From positions 1 through 11,792 of the forward strand of contig CALJFV010000115.1 of NCBI GenBank assembly GCA_938074515.1: DNA of 11,792 nucleotides, in the 5' to 3' direction. Shown here one piece after another: positions 1 through 7,382 of this stretch (position 1 is the first letter of the stretch; the number at the start of each line of letters is the position of its first letter). A program made the translations under genes and the position numbers. Origin of the DNA: an uncultured Flavobacteriaceae bacterium (GTDB taxonomy: Bacteria; Bacteroidota; Bacteroidia; Flavobacteriales; Flavobacteriaceae). A model generated the notes under the pieces. The model saw only the letters and a program-made list of their open reading frames with translations, ran no database searches and was not told the origin of the DNA.

Positions 1-200
1 ATTTCAAAATTGATTTCAAACTCATCCAACAATTGGTTGATGAATGCTAAATCCGACAGATGCTTATTGCGGTCGTAAATTTTATTGAGCGTAGCGATTT
101 TTAGCACGCGCATCAGGCCCCAGCCTATGGCTGAACCCATAAACCCGAGATGGTCCACCTTAATGGCCTTGGCTACTTCCTTTGCATTGACTAATCCCAC
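1..200 (-). CDS. Lysophospholipid acyltransferase / putative hemolysin family protein, N-terminal part (runs off the window)
   Basis: Translating the minus strand from a GTG at 200-198 gives 66 codons beginning (M)GLVNAKEVAKAIKVDHLGF, with NKIYDRNKHL and LLDEFEINFE further on. From memory this matches the N-terminus of a flavobacterial family of about 600 residues annotated as lysophospholipid acyltransferase or putative hemolysin. Those proteins carry a PlsC-type O-acyltransferase domain followed by a GNAT-like N-acyltransferase domain, and are thought to make glycine or ornithine aminolipids at the inner membrane. Neither catalytic domain is inside this window, so the assignment rests on the N-terminal segment only. 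The GTG start is chosen because it gives the expected MGLV beginning and no ATG fits; the frame stays open upstream, so the start is inferred. The gene lies 50 bases downstream of the aspartate kinase on the same strand and may be cotranscribed with it. Confidence 0.72.
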   Translation of the reverse strand, partial: MGLVNAKEVAKAIKVDHLGFMGSAIGWGLMRVLKIATLNKIYDRNKHLSDLAFINQLLDEFEINFE

Positions 201-250
201 TGACCCAAATACGCTTAATAGGTTAGTCGTAAAGATACATAATGATTGCT

Positions 251-1513
251 TTAGTCAATACCTTGAAGCACAAGTTGTAGCGTGTTTCCACTTTCTTGGC
301 GCAACAAGACGTCTCGCGATTTAACAGCGGCTTGAATCATTTTAGAGGGTGCATGGCGTAAGGTCAAAAGCGTTACTCTAGGATGAACCAGAACTTGAAA
401 GCGTTTTTGAAGCTGGGCAACCAATTCAGGCAATCGATTGTATTTATTGTCGACACAAACTGAAAAACTAATGGCTGAATTTTGAATCAACTCAACTTTC
501 ATTTGATAGGCATGTAGCCATTTGAAAACATCGCCAATATGGTCCTCCATCATAAAATTAAAATCCAAGGCGGATAATTGAATTAAAACCTGCTGTTCCT
601 TTTTAATGATGCAGCCCACTCGAGGCTTTAAATCTGGACCAGTGCCCACACGGGTTCCAGAAGCCTGCGGGTCGTTAAATGGTTTTACAAACAGCGGGAT
701 TTCCTTGCGCTGCAGAGGCTGCAGGGTTTTAGGATGAATCACTGATGCGCCGTAAAAGGCGAGCTCTATGGCCTCGCTGTAGGAAATCTGCTCGAGCAGC
801 ACTGTCTCTTTGAAATAGCGCGGGTCCGCACTAAGCACTCCGGGCACATCTTTCCAAATCGTTACACTTAAGGCATTGAGGCAATAAGCAAATATGGCTG
901 CAGTATAATCGCTGCCCTCACGGCCTAAGGTTGTGGTGAAATTGTGCTTCGTTTCGCTTCCTAAAAATCCCTGAGTCAAGGTAATTCCCTTAGGATTAAT
1001 GGCCTCTTTTATGGCTTTGTGTGTGGCCGCCCAATCCACCACACCTTCGCGGTAAGTCGCATCCGTTTTGATGCACTGGCGCACATCAAGCCAGGCCAAT
1101 TCAATACCTGAATCAAGGCAATAATGTCTGACGATTGTTGTCGAGAGTAATTCCCCGTAACTTACAATTTGGTCGTAAACAAAGGCGTGATCTGTCGCTT
1201 TATTCTGCCGAATAAAATCACTTAATCCCTGACGCAGTGCCTTTATGGCTGTATAAACAGGATGGCTTGGTTGGTCAAATAATTCTCGGATAATTGTCAA
1301 ATGTTTGTCAAAAATCTCTGAAATATATGCCTCGCAGTCTGGATCGTTGTTAAGACAGCAATGCACCACCTGTTCGAGGGCGTTGGTTGTTTTTCCCATT
1401 GCCGACACCACAACAATTAGTGGTTCCTTTTGGGTTAATTTTAAAATATTAACCACTTGCTTAACTCCGCTGGGATCTTTTACCGATGCCCCCCCAAATT
1501 TATAAACCTTCAT
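251..1513 (-). CDS. lysC: Aspartate kinase (monofunctional)
   Basis: This 420-residue protein phosphorylates L-aspartate with ATP, the first step towards lysine/diaminopimelate, threonine and methionine. It shows the amino-acid kinase fold: KFGGAS at residues 5-10, SYGELLST at 118-125, the nucleotide/substrate region TTLGREGSDYTAA at 194-206, WKDVPGVLSADPR at 220-232, and YGASVIHPKTLQPL at 254-267. Residues from about 300 to 420 fit the tandem ACT regulatory region that binds feedback inhibitors in this family. The second ACT half looks divergent, and I cannot say which amino acid inhibits the enzyme. There is no homoserine dehydrogenase domain, so it is not the bifunctional ThrA type. Its ATG overlaps the stop of the upstream acetyltransferase gene (ATGA), which suggests translational coupling. 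The symbol lysC is the usual one for a monofunctional enzyme; the isozyme identity is not proven. Confidence 0.95.
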   Translation of the reverse strand: MKVYKFGGASVKDPSGVKQVVNILKLTQKEPLIVVVSAMGKTTNALEQVVHCCLNNDPDCEAYISEIFDKHLTIIRELFDQPSHPVYTAIKALRQGLSDFIRQNKATDHAFVYDQIVSYGELLSTTIVRHYCLDSGIELAWLDVRQCIKTDATYREGVVDWAATHKAIKEAINPKGITLTQGFLGSETKHNFTTTLGREGSDYTAAIFAYCLNALSVTIWKDVPGVLSADPRYFKETVLLEQISYSEAIELAFYGASVIHPKTLQPLQRKEIPLFVKPFNDPQASGTRVGTGPDLKPRVGCIIKKEQQVLIQLSALDFNFMMEDHIGDVFKWLHAYQMKVELIQNSAISFSVCVDNKYNRLPELVAQLQKRFQVLVHPRVTLLTLRHAPSKMIQAAVKSRDVLLRQESGNTLQLVLQGID

Positions 1514-1998
1514 GATTCGAGATATGCTTCAAGGGCTTGATCATCCATGGATACAACGTGCCAATGTTTTAAAATCTCTGCTCCAGACTTCACATAGAAC
1601 TCAATAGCCGGAGTATTCCAATCCAGCACCTCCCAATTTACGCGACGTACTTTACGCTCACGCGCAAAGGTCAATACACTGCGGTACAAGGCGGTCCCCA
1701 CACCTTGACCACGGAACTCCTCTTGAACCATCAAATCCTCCAGGTGTATCGTCGGGCCCTTCCAAGTCGAATATCGAGGGTAAAACAATGCCATGCCTAC
1801 GATTTCAGTCTCTATTTCACCCGGAATCTCAGCCACATAACACCAGAATTTTGGATTTGTTCCAAAACCATCACGAACGAGATCATCAGCAGTAATAACG
1901 ACTTGGTCCGAGGCTTTTTCAAAATTCGCAAGGCCCTGAATTAATCCAATAATTGCAGGGGCATCATCTTTAGTAGCAAAACGAATGAAGGGTTGCAT
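1510..1998 (-). CDS. GNAT N-acetyltransferase, diamine/thialysine (SSAT-like) type
   Basis: The product is 162 residues, a single GNAT domain that transfers acetyl from acetyl-CoA to an amine. The acetyl-CoA pyrophosphate-binding loop is RGQGVG at residues 96-101. The preceding strand IHLEDLMV (84-91) and the later WNTPAIEFYVKSGA (127-140, with Tyr135) resemble the corresponding segments of eukaryotic spermidine/spermine and thialysine acetyltransferases (YLEDFFV and WNEPSINFYKRRGA in human SSAT). The similarity also covers the N-terminal region (DLVRDGFG against DLLEDGFG). The substrate is therefore probably a polyamine or lysine-like amine, but this is inferred from resemblance. The start was set at the ATG 1998-1996, giving MQPFIRFATKDD; a longer reading from 2037 adds 13 residues unlike the family. 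It is the first gene of a minus-strand run and overlaps the aspartate kinase start by four bases. Confidence 0.88.
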   Translation of the reverse strand: MQPFIRFATKDDAPAIIGLIQGLANFEKASDQVVITADDLVRDGFGTNPKFWCYVAEIPGEIETEIVGMALFYPRYSTWKGPTIHLEDLMVQEEFRGQGVGTALYRSVLTFARERKVRRVNWEVLDWNTPAIEFYVKSGAEILKHWHVVSMDDQALEAYLES

Positions 1999-2015
1999 AG
2001 CAAGAGTTGTGGAAC

Positions 2016-2051
2016 AAATATCGGATGTATTTATCAAAATTCCCGATATTT
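2016..2051. repeat. Perfect 9-bp inverted repeat in the divergent GNAT/fbp promoter region
   Basis: AAATATCGG at 2016-2024 and its exact reverse complement CCGATATTT at 2043-2051 flank an 18-base spacer. The pair sits in the 77-base gap between the divergent starts at 1998 (minus) and 2076 (plus). It could be a two-half-site operator or a weak hairpin. Each arm also contains a partial match to the TAnnTTTG -7 element pointing outward (GATATTTG on the minus strand, GATATTTA on the plus strand), so the symmetry may instead reflect two back-to-back promoters. No correctly spaced -33 TTG was found for either direction. The function is unknown. Confidence 0.45.
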
Positions 2052-2075
2052 ACGTCAATTTCCTAATCAAATCTC

Positions 2076-3098
2076 ATGCCCGTTCAAAAGAACAAAACAC
2101 TCGGCGAATTCATCATTGAAAACCAGAGTGAATTCCAATATTCATCAGGAGAATTATCGAGACTCATTAACTCCATACGGCTGGCGGCCAAAGTGGTCAA
2201 TCACGAAGTCAATAAAGCTGGATTGGTTGATATTATAGGACAGGCCGGAGAGGTTAATGTGCAGGGTGAAGATCAGCAAAAACTCGATGTCTTTGCCAAT
2301 GAAACCTTTATAAAAACCCTGACCAATAGGGAAATTGTTTGTGGAATTGCCAGTGAAGAGGAAGAAGATTTCATAACAATCCAAGGGCGTAATGGACAGA
2401 ATGAAAATAAATATGTGGTGCTGATTGATCCCTTAGACGGGTCAAGCAATATCGATGTCAATGTCTCAGTGGGGACGATTTTTTCAATTTATAGAAGGGT
2501 GACCCCAGCAGGGACCCCCGTTTCTCTCGAGGATTTTCTGCAAGCGGGTAATCGGCAAGTGGCCGCGGGTTATATCATTTATGGCACTTCAACCATGATC
2601 GTTTATTCCACAGGGCACGGAGTAAACGGATTCACCTTGAATCCAGCCTTGGGGACCTATTATCTGTCCCATCCCAACCTATGCTTTCCTGAAAAAGGAC
2701 AAATCTACTCGGTTAACGAAGGGAATTATGTTCATTTTCCTCAAGGCATTAAAGACTATATCAAATACTGTCAGAAAGAAGAGGAAGATAGACCCTATAC
2801 CTCGCGCTATATTGGCTCCTTGGTGTCCGACGTACATCGCAATATGATCAAGGGCGGCATTTATATTTATCCCAATACCGCAAGAGATCCCAGAGGAAAA
2901 CTTCGGCTGCTTTACGAATGCAACCCCATGGCCTTTTTAATTGAACAAGCGGGCGGAAAAGCCAGTGATGGCTATCGTCGAATCCTCGATATTGAGCCCA
3001 CAGAATTACACCAAAGAACTCCTTTTATTGGGGGCAGTGCATCAATGGTAGAAAAGGCTGAGTCCTTTATGGGATTATATCCAGAATCAACACCCTAA
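2076..3098 (+). CDS. fbp: Fructose-1,6-bisphosphatase, class I
   Basis: This 340-residue cytoplasmic enzyme hydrolyses fructose-1,6-bisphosphate to fructose-6-phosphate, the committed step of gluconeogenesis. The length is typical of class I. Visible motifs are the early [11 protein letters not shown] segment (65-75), the acidic metal ligands EEEED (94-98), the metal- and phosphate-binding signature [20 protein letters not shown] (117-136), the segment [13 protein letters not shown] (245-257) and the family active-site signature [13 protein letters not shown] (274-286), whose Glu281 is a metal ligand. The ATG at 2076 gives a normal N-terminus. The gene is divergent from the GNAT/aspartate kinase run and convergent with the TerB-like gene. 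Class I enzymes are often inhibited by AMP, but I cannot confirm that from this sequence. Confidence 0.97.
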   Translation: MPVQKNKTLGEFIIENQSEFQYSSGELSRLINSIRLAAKVVNHEVNKAGLVDIIGQAGEVNVQGEDQQKLDVFANETFIKTLTNREIVCGIASEEEEDFITIQGRNGQNENKYVVLIDPLDGSSNIDVNVSVGTIFSIYRRVTPAGTPVSLEDFLQAGNRQVAAGYIIYGTSTMIVYSTGHGVNGFTLNPALGTYYLSHPNLCFPEKGQIYSVNEGNYVHFPQGIKDYIKYCQKEEEDRPYTSRYIGSLVSDVHRNMIKGGIYIYPNTARDPRGKLRLLYECNPMAFLIEQAGGKASDGYRRILDIEPTELHQRTPFIGGSASMVEKAESFMGLYPESTP

Positions 3099-3120
3099 TA
3101 AATTTAGGGACTGTAAAAAT

Positions 3121-3143
3121 TAAGGCCTGTTCCTAGTGCCTTA
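3121..3143. terminator. Possible bidirectional terminator between fbp and the TerB-like gene
   Basis: TAAGGC (3121-3126) and GCCTTA (3138-3143) form a 6-bp stem with an 11-base loop. The stem lies in the 45-base gap between two convergent genes. It has an A-rich flank on the left (AAAAAT) and a T-rich flank on the right (TTATTATTT), so a transcript from either strand would have a U-rich tail. The second arm ends right next to the TerB-like stop codon. The stem is short and half A/T, so it may be weak. Confidence 0.42.
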
Positions 3144-3566
3144 TTATTTGTTGAGCAAATACTGATAATCTTCTACATCAAGACCTCCAGTAAAAATTTC
3201 GATGGAGCGCTTTATCAAAGCTTTGGCATCTGCTTCGCTGTATCCCAGTCCAATGGCATAGCGCTGAATCAAAACTTGCTCATGAGCATCAATGCTGTGG
3301 TCTGCTAAAATTACTTTAAACAAATCAAGCATGCGCTCTAATCGCTTGGTCGCTGAGGTCGGCGGATTGATTGGATATTTCTTAGGGTCTTTGAGCACTT
3401 CTTCGTATTCCTCATCAGTAATGTCAAGCTTGCGAGCAAAGCGCTGCAAAAGCGCCAATTCAGATTCAACGATGCCTGAGTGACTTTCAGCAATGTATAC
3501 TAATGAAGCAAAATGACCTAAATTACTGCGGTGTTCTCCGCTCTCGAATAAATCTGTAAATGACAT
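3144..3566 (-). CDS. TerB-like domain protein (tellurite-resistance TerB family)
   Basis: This small, probably cytoplasmic helical protein of 140 residues has no signal peptide or membrane segment. The N-terminus MSFTDLFESGEHRSNLGHFA and the central PKKYPINPP (residues 41-49) match TerB-like proteins that I recall from flavobacteria, often encoded near fbp and mfd. Two similar acidic helical segments occur, ESHSGIVESELALLQRFARK near 27-46-type positions and DHSIDAHEQVLIQRYAIGLG in the second half, as expected for the internally repeated TerB fold. TerB domains have been linked to tellurite resistance and stress, and many are thought to sense metal or membrane signals. No other ter genes are present, so a role in tellurite resistance should not be assumed. 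Function unknown. Confidence 0.82.
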   Translation of the reverse strand: MSFTDLFESGEHRSNLGHFASLVYIAESHSGIVESELALLQRFARKLDITDEEYEEVLKDPKKYPINPPTSATKRLERMLDLFKVILADHSIDAHEQVLIQRYAIGLGYSEADAKALIKRSIEIFTGGLDVEDYQYLLNK

Positions 3567-3583
3567 GACGTTTGTTTAGGATA

Positions 3584-3591
3584 CAAATATA
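3584..3591 (-). promoter_or_regulatory. Candidate -7 element for the TerB-like gene
   Basis: On the minus strand this reads TATATTTG, a full match to the Bacteroidota -7 consensus TAnnTTTG, and lies 17 bases upstream of the ATG at 3566. No TTG was found at the expected 17-23 base spacing upstream; the nearest is about 34 bases away. The call therefore rests on the -7 element alone. Confidence 0.4.
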
Positions 3592-3645
3592 AAATTTGTC
3601 GCGCAGATATCTTTTTTTAAAGCCTCAAAAATTAACCGGATTGTT

Positions 3646-3674
3646 TTGAAGTAATGACCCAGTTAGTATCTTTG
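3646..3674 (+). promoter_or_regulatory. mfd promoter (TTG-N18-TATCTTTG)
   Basis: TTG at 3646-3648 and TATCTTTG at 3667-3674 are separated by 18 bases. Both elements and the spacing fit the -33/-7 consensus of the Bacteroidota primary sigma factor. The last G of the -7 element is only 7 bases before the mfd ATG at 3682. Transcription would then begin within a few bases of the start codon, giving a leaderless or nearly leaderless mRNA. Confidence 0.68.
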
Positions 3675-3681
3675 TCGCCCG

Positions 3682-6600
3682 ATGGTGCCCAGCCGCATAT
3701 CCTCACTATTTGAACAGTCTTTGCCTTGGCAAAAATTGAAGCAACGCCTATCTGAAAATCAACGCATTACCCGAGTCTCGGGTCTGGTTGGGTCAGCACA
3801 AAGTCTCATCATCTCTAAAATATTTTTACACGAGCCTAGGCCAATAGTCTGCGTCATGAACGACAAAGAAACTGCGGCCTATTTACTCAATGACCTGGAA
3901 GGGCTATTGGATCAAGAGCAGGTGTTATTTTACCCCGGGAGTTATCGCCGCCCCTATCAAATTGAAGAAACGGACAATAATAACGTCCTAATGCGCTCAG
4001 AGGTGCTCACTCATTTGATTAGCCGAAAAAAGCCTGCAGTTGTTGTCACCTATCCTACAGCATTATTCGAGCAAGTTGTCACTAAAAAAACCCTAAAACA
4101 AAACACCATCAAACTTGAGACTGGTGAACATCTCGATGTGGACGGACTCAATGAGCTTTTGTTCGAGGCTCAGTTTAAGCGAGTAGACTTTGTGACAGAA
4201 CCAGGTGAATTCTCCCTAAGAGGAGGTATCGTCGATGTCTTTTCATTCAGTAATGACCATCCTTACCGTCTTGAATTTTTTGAGGACACTCTTGAAAGTA
4301 TCCGTGAATTTGACATAGAGACCCAGCTCTCTATTGGGCTCAAAAACAAAATCTCGATCATCCCTGATGTTGGGGAAAAATCTCGCGCGGTCATCCGCCA
4401 GAGTTTTCTCTCCTATGTCGGGGACCAAGCTTTAGTTATCTTTCAGGATCGCTCCTTCATCCTCGATCAAATGAGAGATCTTTTTGTCAAGGCGACACAA
4501 CATTATGCCCAATTAGAGAGCCCTTTACAATGGTCCACTCCAGAGGTGCTTTTTTGTGACGAGCAACTCCTGGATCAGGATCTCAACGCGATGGACAATA
4601 TTTGGCTGGTTTCAAAAAATGAAACTGAACAATACCTAAACTTTGATCAGACCCCTCAACCCTCATTCAATAAACAATTTAACCTGCTTGTCGATCAGAT
4701 TAATTTGAGCCATGATAAGGGAATGACCACTATAATTTGCTGTGGTTCTGAAGCACAAGCCAAGCGCTTTAGAGATATTTTTGAAGACAGCACAAAGGAT
4801 GTCAAAGGTTATTTCATCGAGGTTTTTTCTTTGCACCAAGGGTTTGTCGATAAAGCGCAAGGAATTGCTTGTTACACCGATCACGAAATTTTTGAGCGCT
4901 ATCATAAGTTCAAATTAAAAAATGGTTTAGCCAAAAAACAAGCCGTGAGCATCAAGGAACTCTCACAATGGCAAATTGGTGATTATGTCACCCATATTGA
5001 CCATGGTATTGGGACTTTTGGTGGCTTGCAACAAATTGAGGTCGAAGGAAAGATTCAAGAAGCCATCAAGCTGGTCTACGGCGATCGCGACATACTTTAT
5101 TTGAGTATCCACGCCTTGCATAAAATCGCCAAGTTCAATGGCAAAGACGGTTCCGTTCCCAAATTGTATAAACTCGGCAGTGCTGCTTGGAAAAATCTTA
5201 AAACTAAAACCAAGAAAAAGGTCAAGCAAATTGCCTTTGACCTCATTGAGCTTTACGCCAAAAGACGTTTGCAAAAAGGCTTTGCCTTTGGCCCAGATTC
5301 CTATCTCCAGCATGAGCTTGAATCCTCGTTTATTTATGAAGATACTCCTGACCAAACATCAGCGACCGATGACATAAAAAAGGATATGGAAAGTCCACAA
5401 CCTATGGATCGTCTTGTCTGTGGCGATGTTGGATTTGGCAAAACTGAGGTGGCTATTCGAGCGGCGTTTAAAGCAGTAGACAATGGCAAACAAGTCGCTG
5501 TACTTGTTCCCACAACAATTCTCGCTTTCCAGCACTATAAAACCTTTTCTAAACGCCTTGAAGATTTACCCGTCAGTGTAGATTATTTGAATCGTTTTCG
5601 CACCACTAAAGAGCGCAGGGACGTATTGGAGCGTTTGAAAAATGGTCAGTTGGACATTGTCATAGGTACTCATCAATTGGTCAATTCATCTGTTGAGTTC
5701 AAAGATATTGGACTCCTCATTGTAGATGAAGAACAAAAATTTGGCGTTTCGGTTAAGGATAAACTCAAAACACTTAAAGAAAACATTGACACCCTAACCT
5801 TGACAGCTACACCGATTCCAAGAACTTTACAATTCAGTCTCATGGCTGCACGGGATCTGTCGGTCATCAACACACCACCCCCAAATCGCTACCCAGTTGA
5901 GACCCAAGTGGTGCGCTTTAGTGAAACGCTACTGCGCGATGCCATTCATTATGAACTCTCTCGAGGGGGACAAATCTTTGTCGTCCAAAACCGTATTGAA
6001 CACATCAATGAGTTGGCCGGAGTGATTCAAAGGCTCATTCCAGAGGCAAAAATCGCCGTGGGGCACGGCCAAATGAACGGTAAAAAACTCGAATCTATCA
6101 TGATGGGCTTTATGGAAAACGAGTACGATATTTTGGTCTCGACCACCATCATTGAAAACGGGCTTGACGTGTCAAATGCCAATACCATCTTAATTAATAA
6201 TGCCCACCATTTTGGCCTTTCAGATTTACATCAAATGCGGGGACGCGTTGGGCGCAGTAACAAGAAGGCTTTTTGCTATTTCATCACTCCGCCCTATTCA
6301 GCAATGACCGACGAAGCCCGTAAACGCATGACCGCTTTAGAACAATTCAGTGAATTGGGTAGCGGGATTCACATTGCCATGAAGGATCTTGAGATTCGAG
6401 GCGCAGGAGACCTTTTGGGTGGAGAACAAAGTGGTTTTATCAATGAAATAGGTTTTGAAACCTATCAAAAAATATTGGCTGAAGCCATTGAAGAACTGAA
6501 AGAAAAGGAATTTAAAGACTTGTATAAAGATCAATTGGCCAAGAAAAAAGTCTTTACCAAAGACACTGTAGTGGATACCGATTTTGAACTGCGGTTTCCT

Positions 6601-7029
6601 GAAGACTATATCAACAGTGTGACCCAGAGACTTCAGTGTTATACAGAACTCAACGAATTAACGAAAGAAGAGGAATTTACCGTATTTGAAAACAACCTCA
6701 TCGATCGGTTTGGGACACTCCCTGAATCCGCGCAGGACCTTTTGGAATGTGCAAAACTTAAGCTCATCGCTGCGGAATTAGGTCTAGAGCGTGTGGTTTT
6801 AAAAAATCAACGCATGATTGGTTACTTCATTCAAGACCAAGAAAGCCCGTTTTATCAGACCCCAATTTTTCAGAATATCATCCAAGTGGTCCAGGCTCAC
6901 AGCCAGGGACAAATGAAGCTGAAAGAAAAACAAACTAAAAATGGATTGCGCTTGCTGTTGACCGTAGAAAAAATCCCGACAGTATCCACAGCTTTAAGTC
7001 ATCTACGCGCGCTGATTCAAAAAGGATAA
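3682..7029 (+). CDS. mfd: Transcription-repair coupling factor Mfd
   Basis: This DNA translocase of 1115 residues removes RNA polymerase stalled at lesions and recruits UvrA for nucleotide excision repair. The N-terminal part carries the UvrB-like module (YPGSYRRPYQIEETDNNN near 90-107, EPGEFSLRGGIVDVF near 173-187). The CarD-like RNA polymerase interaction domain starts near 427 (LSQWQIGDYVTHIDHGIGTF). The translocase shows Walker A GDVGFGKTE (581-589, Lys587), the DEEQ box (682-685), TATPIPRTL, and motif VI QMRGRVGR (851-858). The C-terminal D7 domain begins near 969 (ELRFPEDYINSV). Length is near the family norm. An in-frame TAG at 3664-3666 makes ATG 3682 the first usable start (codon 2 is GTG). 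The 3' end overlaps convergent yraN by 13 bases. No damaged motif was noticed. Confidence 0.98.
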   Translation: MVPSRISSLFEQSLPWQKLKQRLSENQRITRVSGLVGSAQSLIISKIFLHEPRPIVCVMNDKETAAYLLNDLEGLLDQEQVLFYPGSYRRPYQIEETDNNNVLMRSEVLTHLISRKKPAVVVTYPTALFEQVVTKKTLKQNTIKLETGEHLDVDGLNELLFEAQFKRVDFVTEPGEFSLRGGIVDVFSFSNDHPYRLEFFEDTLESIREFDIETQLSIGLKNKISIIPDVGEKSRAVIRQSFLSYVGDQALVIFQDRSFILDQMRDLFVKATQHYAQLESPLQWSTPEVLFCDEQLLDQDLNAMDNIWLVSKNETEQYLNFDQTPQPSFNKQFNLLVDQINLSHDKGMTTIICCGSEAQAKRFRDIFEDSTKDVKGYFIEVFSLHQGFVDKAQGIACYTDHEIFERYHKFKLKNGLAKKQAVSIKELSQWQIGDYVTHIDHGIGTFGGLQQIEVEGKIQEAIKLVYGDRDILYLSIHALHKIAKFNGKDGSVPKLYKLGSAAWKNLKTKTKKKVKQIAFDLIELYAKRRLQKGFAFGPDSYLQHELESSFIYEDTPDQTSATDDIKKDMESPQPMDRLVCGDVGFGKTEVAIRAAFKAVDNGKQVAVLVPTTILAFQHYKTFSKRLEDLPVSVDYLNRFRTTKERRDVLERLKNGQLDIVIGTHQLVNSSVEFKDIGLLIVDEEQKFGVSVKDKLKTLKENIDTLTLTATPIPRTLQFSLMAARDLSVINTPPPNRYPVETQVVRFSETLLRDAIHYELSRGGQIFVVQNRIEHINELAGVIQRLIPEAKIAVGHGQMNGKKLESIMMGFMENEYDILVSTTIIENGLDVSNANTILINNAHHFGLSDLHQMRGRVGRSNKKAFCYFITPPYSAMTDEARKRMTALEQFSELGSGIHIAMKDLEIRGAGDLLGGEQSGFINEIGFETYQKILAEAIEELKEKEFKDLYKDQLAKKKVFTKDTVVDTDFELRFPEDYINSVTQRLQCYTELNELTKEEEFTVFENNLIDRFGTLPESAQDLLECAKLKLIAAELGLERVVLKNQRMIGYFIQDQESPFYQTPIFQNIIQVVQAHSQGQMKLKEKQTKNGLRLLLTVEKIPTVSTALSHLRALIQKG

Positions 7030-7382
7030 AACGCATCTTCGATGTGGCTGATCTGATAATCTGATTGTGTCCCCACAACCGAAATTAAATCAAAACGAAT
7101 GGCTGCATTGGCCGTATTTAATGCGTGCAGCAAATGATTGCCCGCCCGAATCAAATGCTTCTGTTTTTGCTTATCAACAGCAGCCAATGGATCTTGCCAA
7201 AGGGCAGATGACCTGGTTTTTACTTCAACAATCACGAGTTCAGTGGGGTTTTGGCGTACAACCAAATCCAGTTCTAAACGCCCGACTCTATTATTTTTCA
7301 GGAGAATTTCATAGCCCTTGGCGCGCAGATATTGTTCTGCAATTTGTTCTCCCCATCGGCCTATGTCATTGTGCTTTGCCAT
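7017..7382 (-). CDS. yraN: YraN/UPF0102 family protein with predicted PD-(D/E)XK nuclease fold
   Basis: The product has 121 residues, normal for UPF0102. The family signature is visible: the N-terminal helix HNDIGRWGEQIAEQYLRAKGY, then NNRVGRLELDLVVR (30-43) and IVEVKTRSS (51-59). Glu37, Asp39, Glu53 and Lys55 fit the acidic and lysine positions of a PD-(D/E)XK nuclease core. The usual GGEIDLI motif is here GRLELDLV, keeping the charged residues. The family is generally thought to act on DNA, but its exact role is not settled. Its ATG lies inside the end of the upstream L,D-carboxypeptidase gene (17-base overlap), so it is probably translated from the same message. Its stop overlaps the 3' end of convergent mfd by 13 bases. 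Confidence 0.93.
   Translation of the reverse strand: MAKHNDIGRWGEQIAEQYLRAKGYEILLKNNRVGRLELDLVVRQNPTELVIVEVKTRSSALWQDPLAAVDKQKQKHLIRAGNHLLHALNTANAAIRFDLISVVGTQSDYQISHIEDAFYPF

Noticed and set aside
85..324. A 79-codon plus-strand frame at the left edge
   Set aside because: It is antisense to the acyltransferase N-terminus and the end of the aspartate kinase, both of which show family-specific motifs.
1999..2037. A 13-residue extension of the GNAT protein from an ATG at 2037
   Set aside because: The GNAT fold begins normally at MQPFIRFATKDD, and the extension would run through the left arm of the inverted repeat in the promoter region.
3144..3566. A tellurite-resistance function for the TerB-like protein
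   Set aside because: No other ter genes are nearby and TerB-like domains are widespread without any link to tellurite. Only the family call is kept.
4963..5355. A 130-codon open frame on the minus strand inside mfd
   Set aside because: It lies wholly inside the well-supported mfd coding region, opposite the RNA polymerase interaction domain. The translation resembles no family I recognise and looks like antisense of conserved codons.
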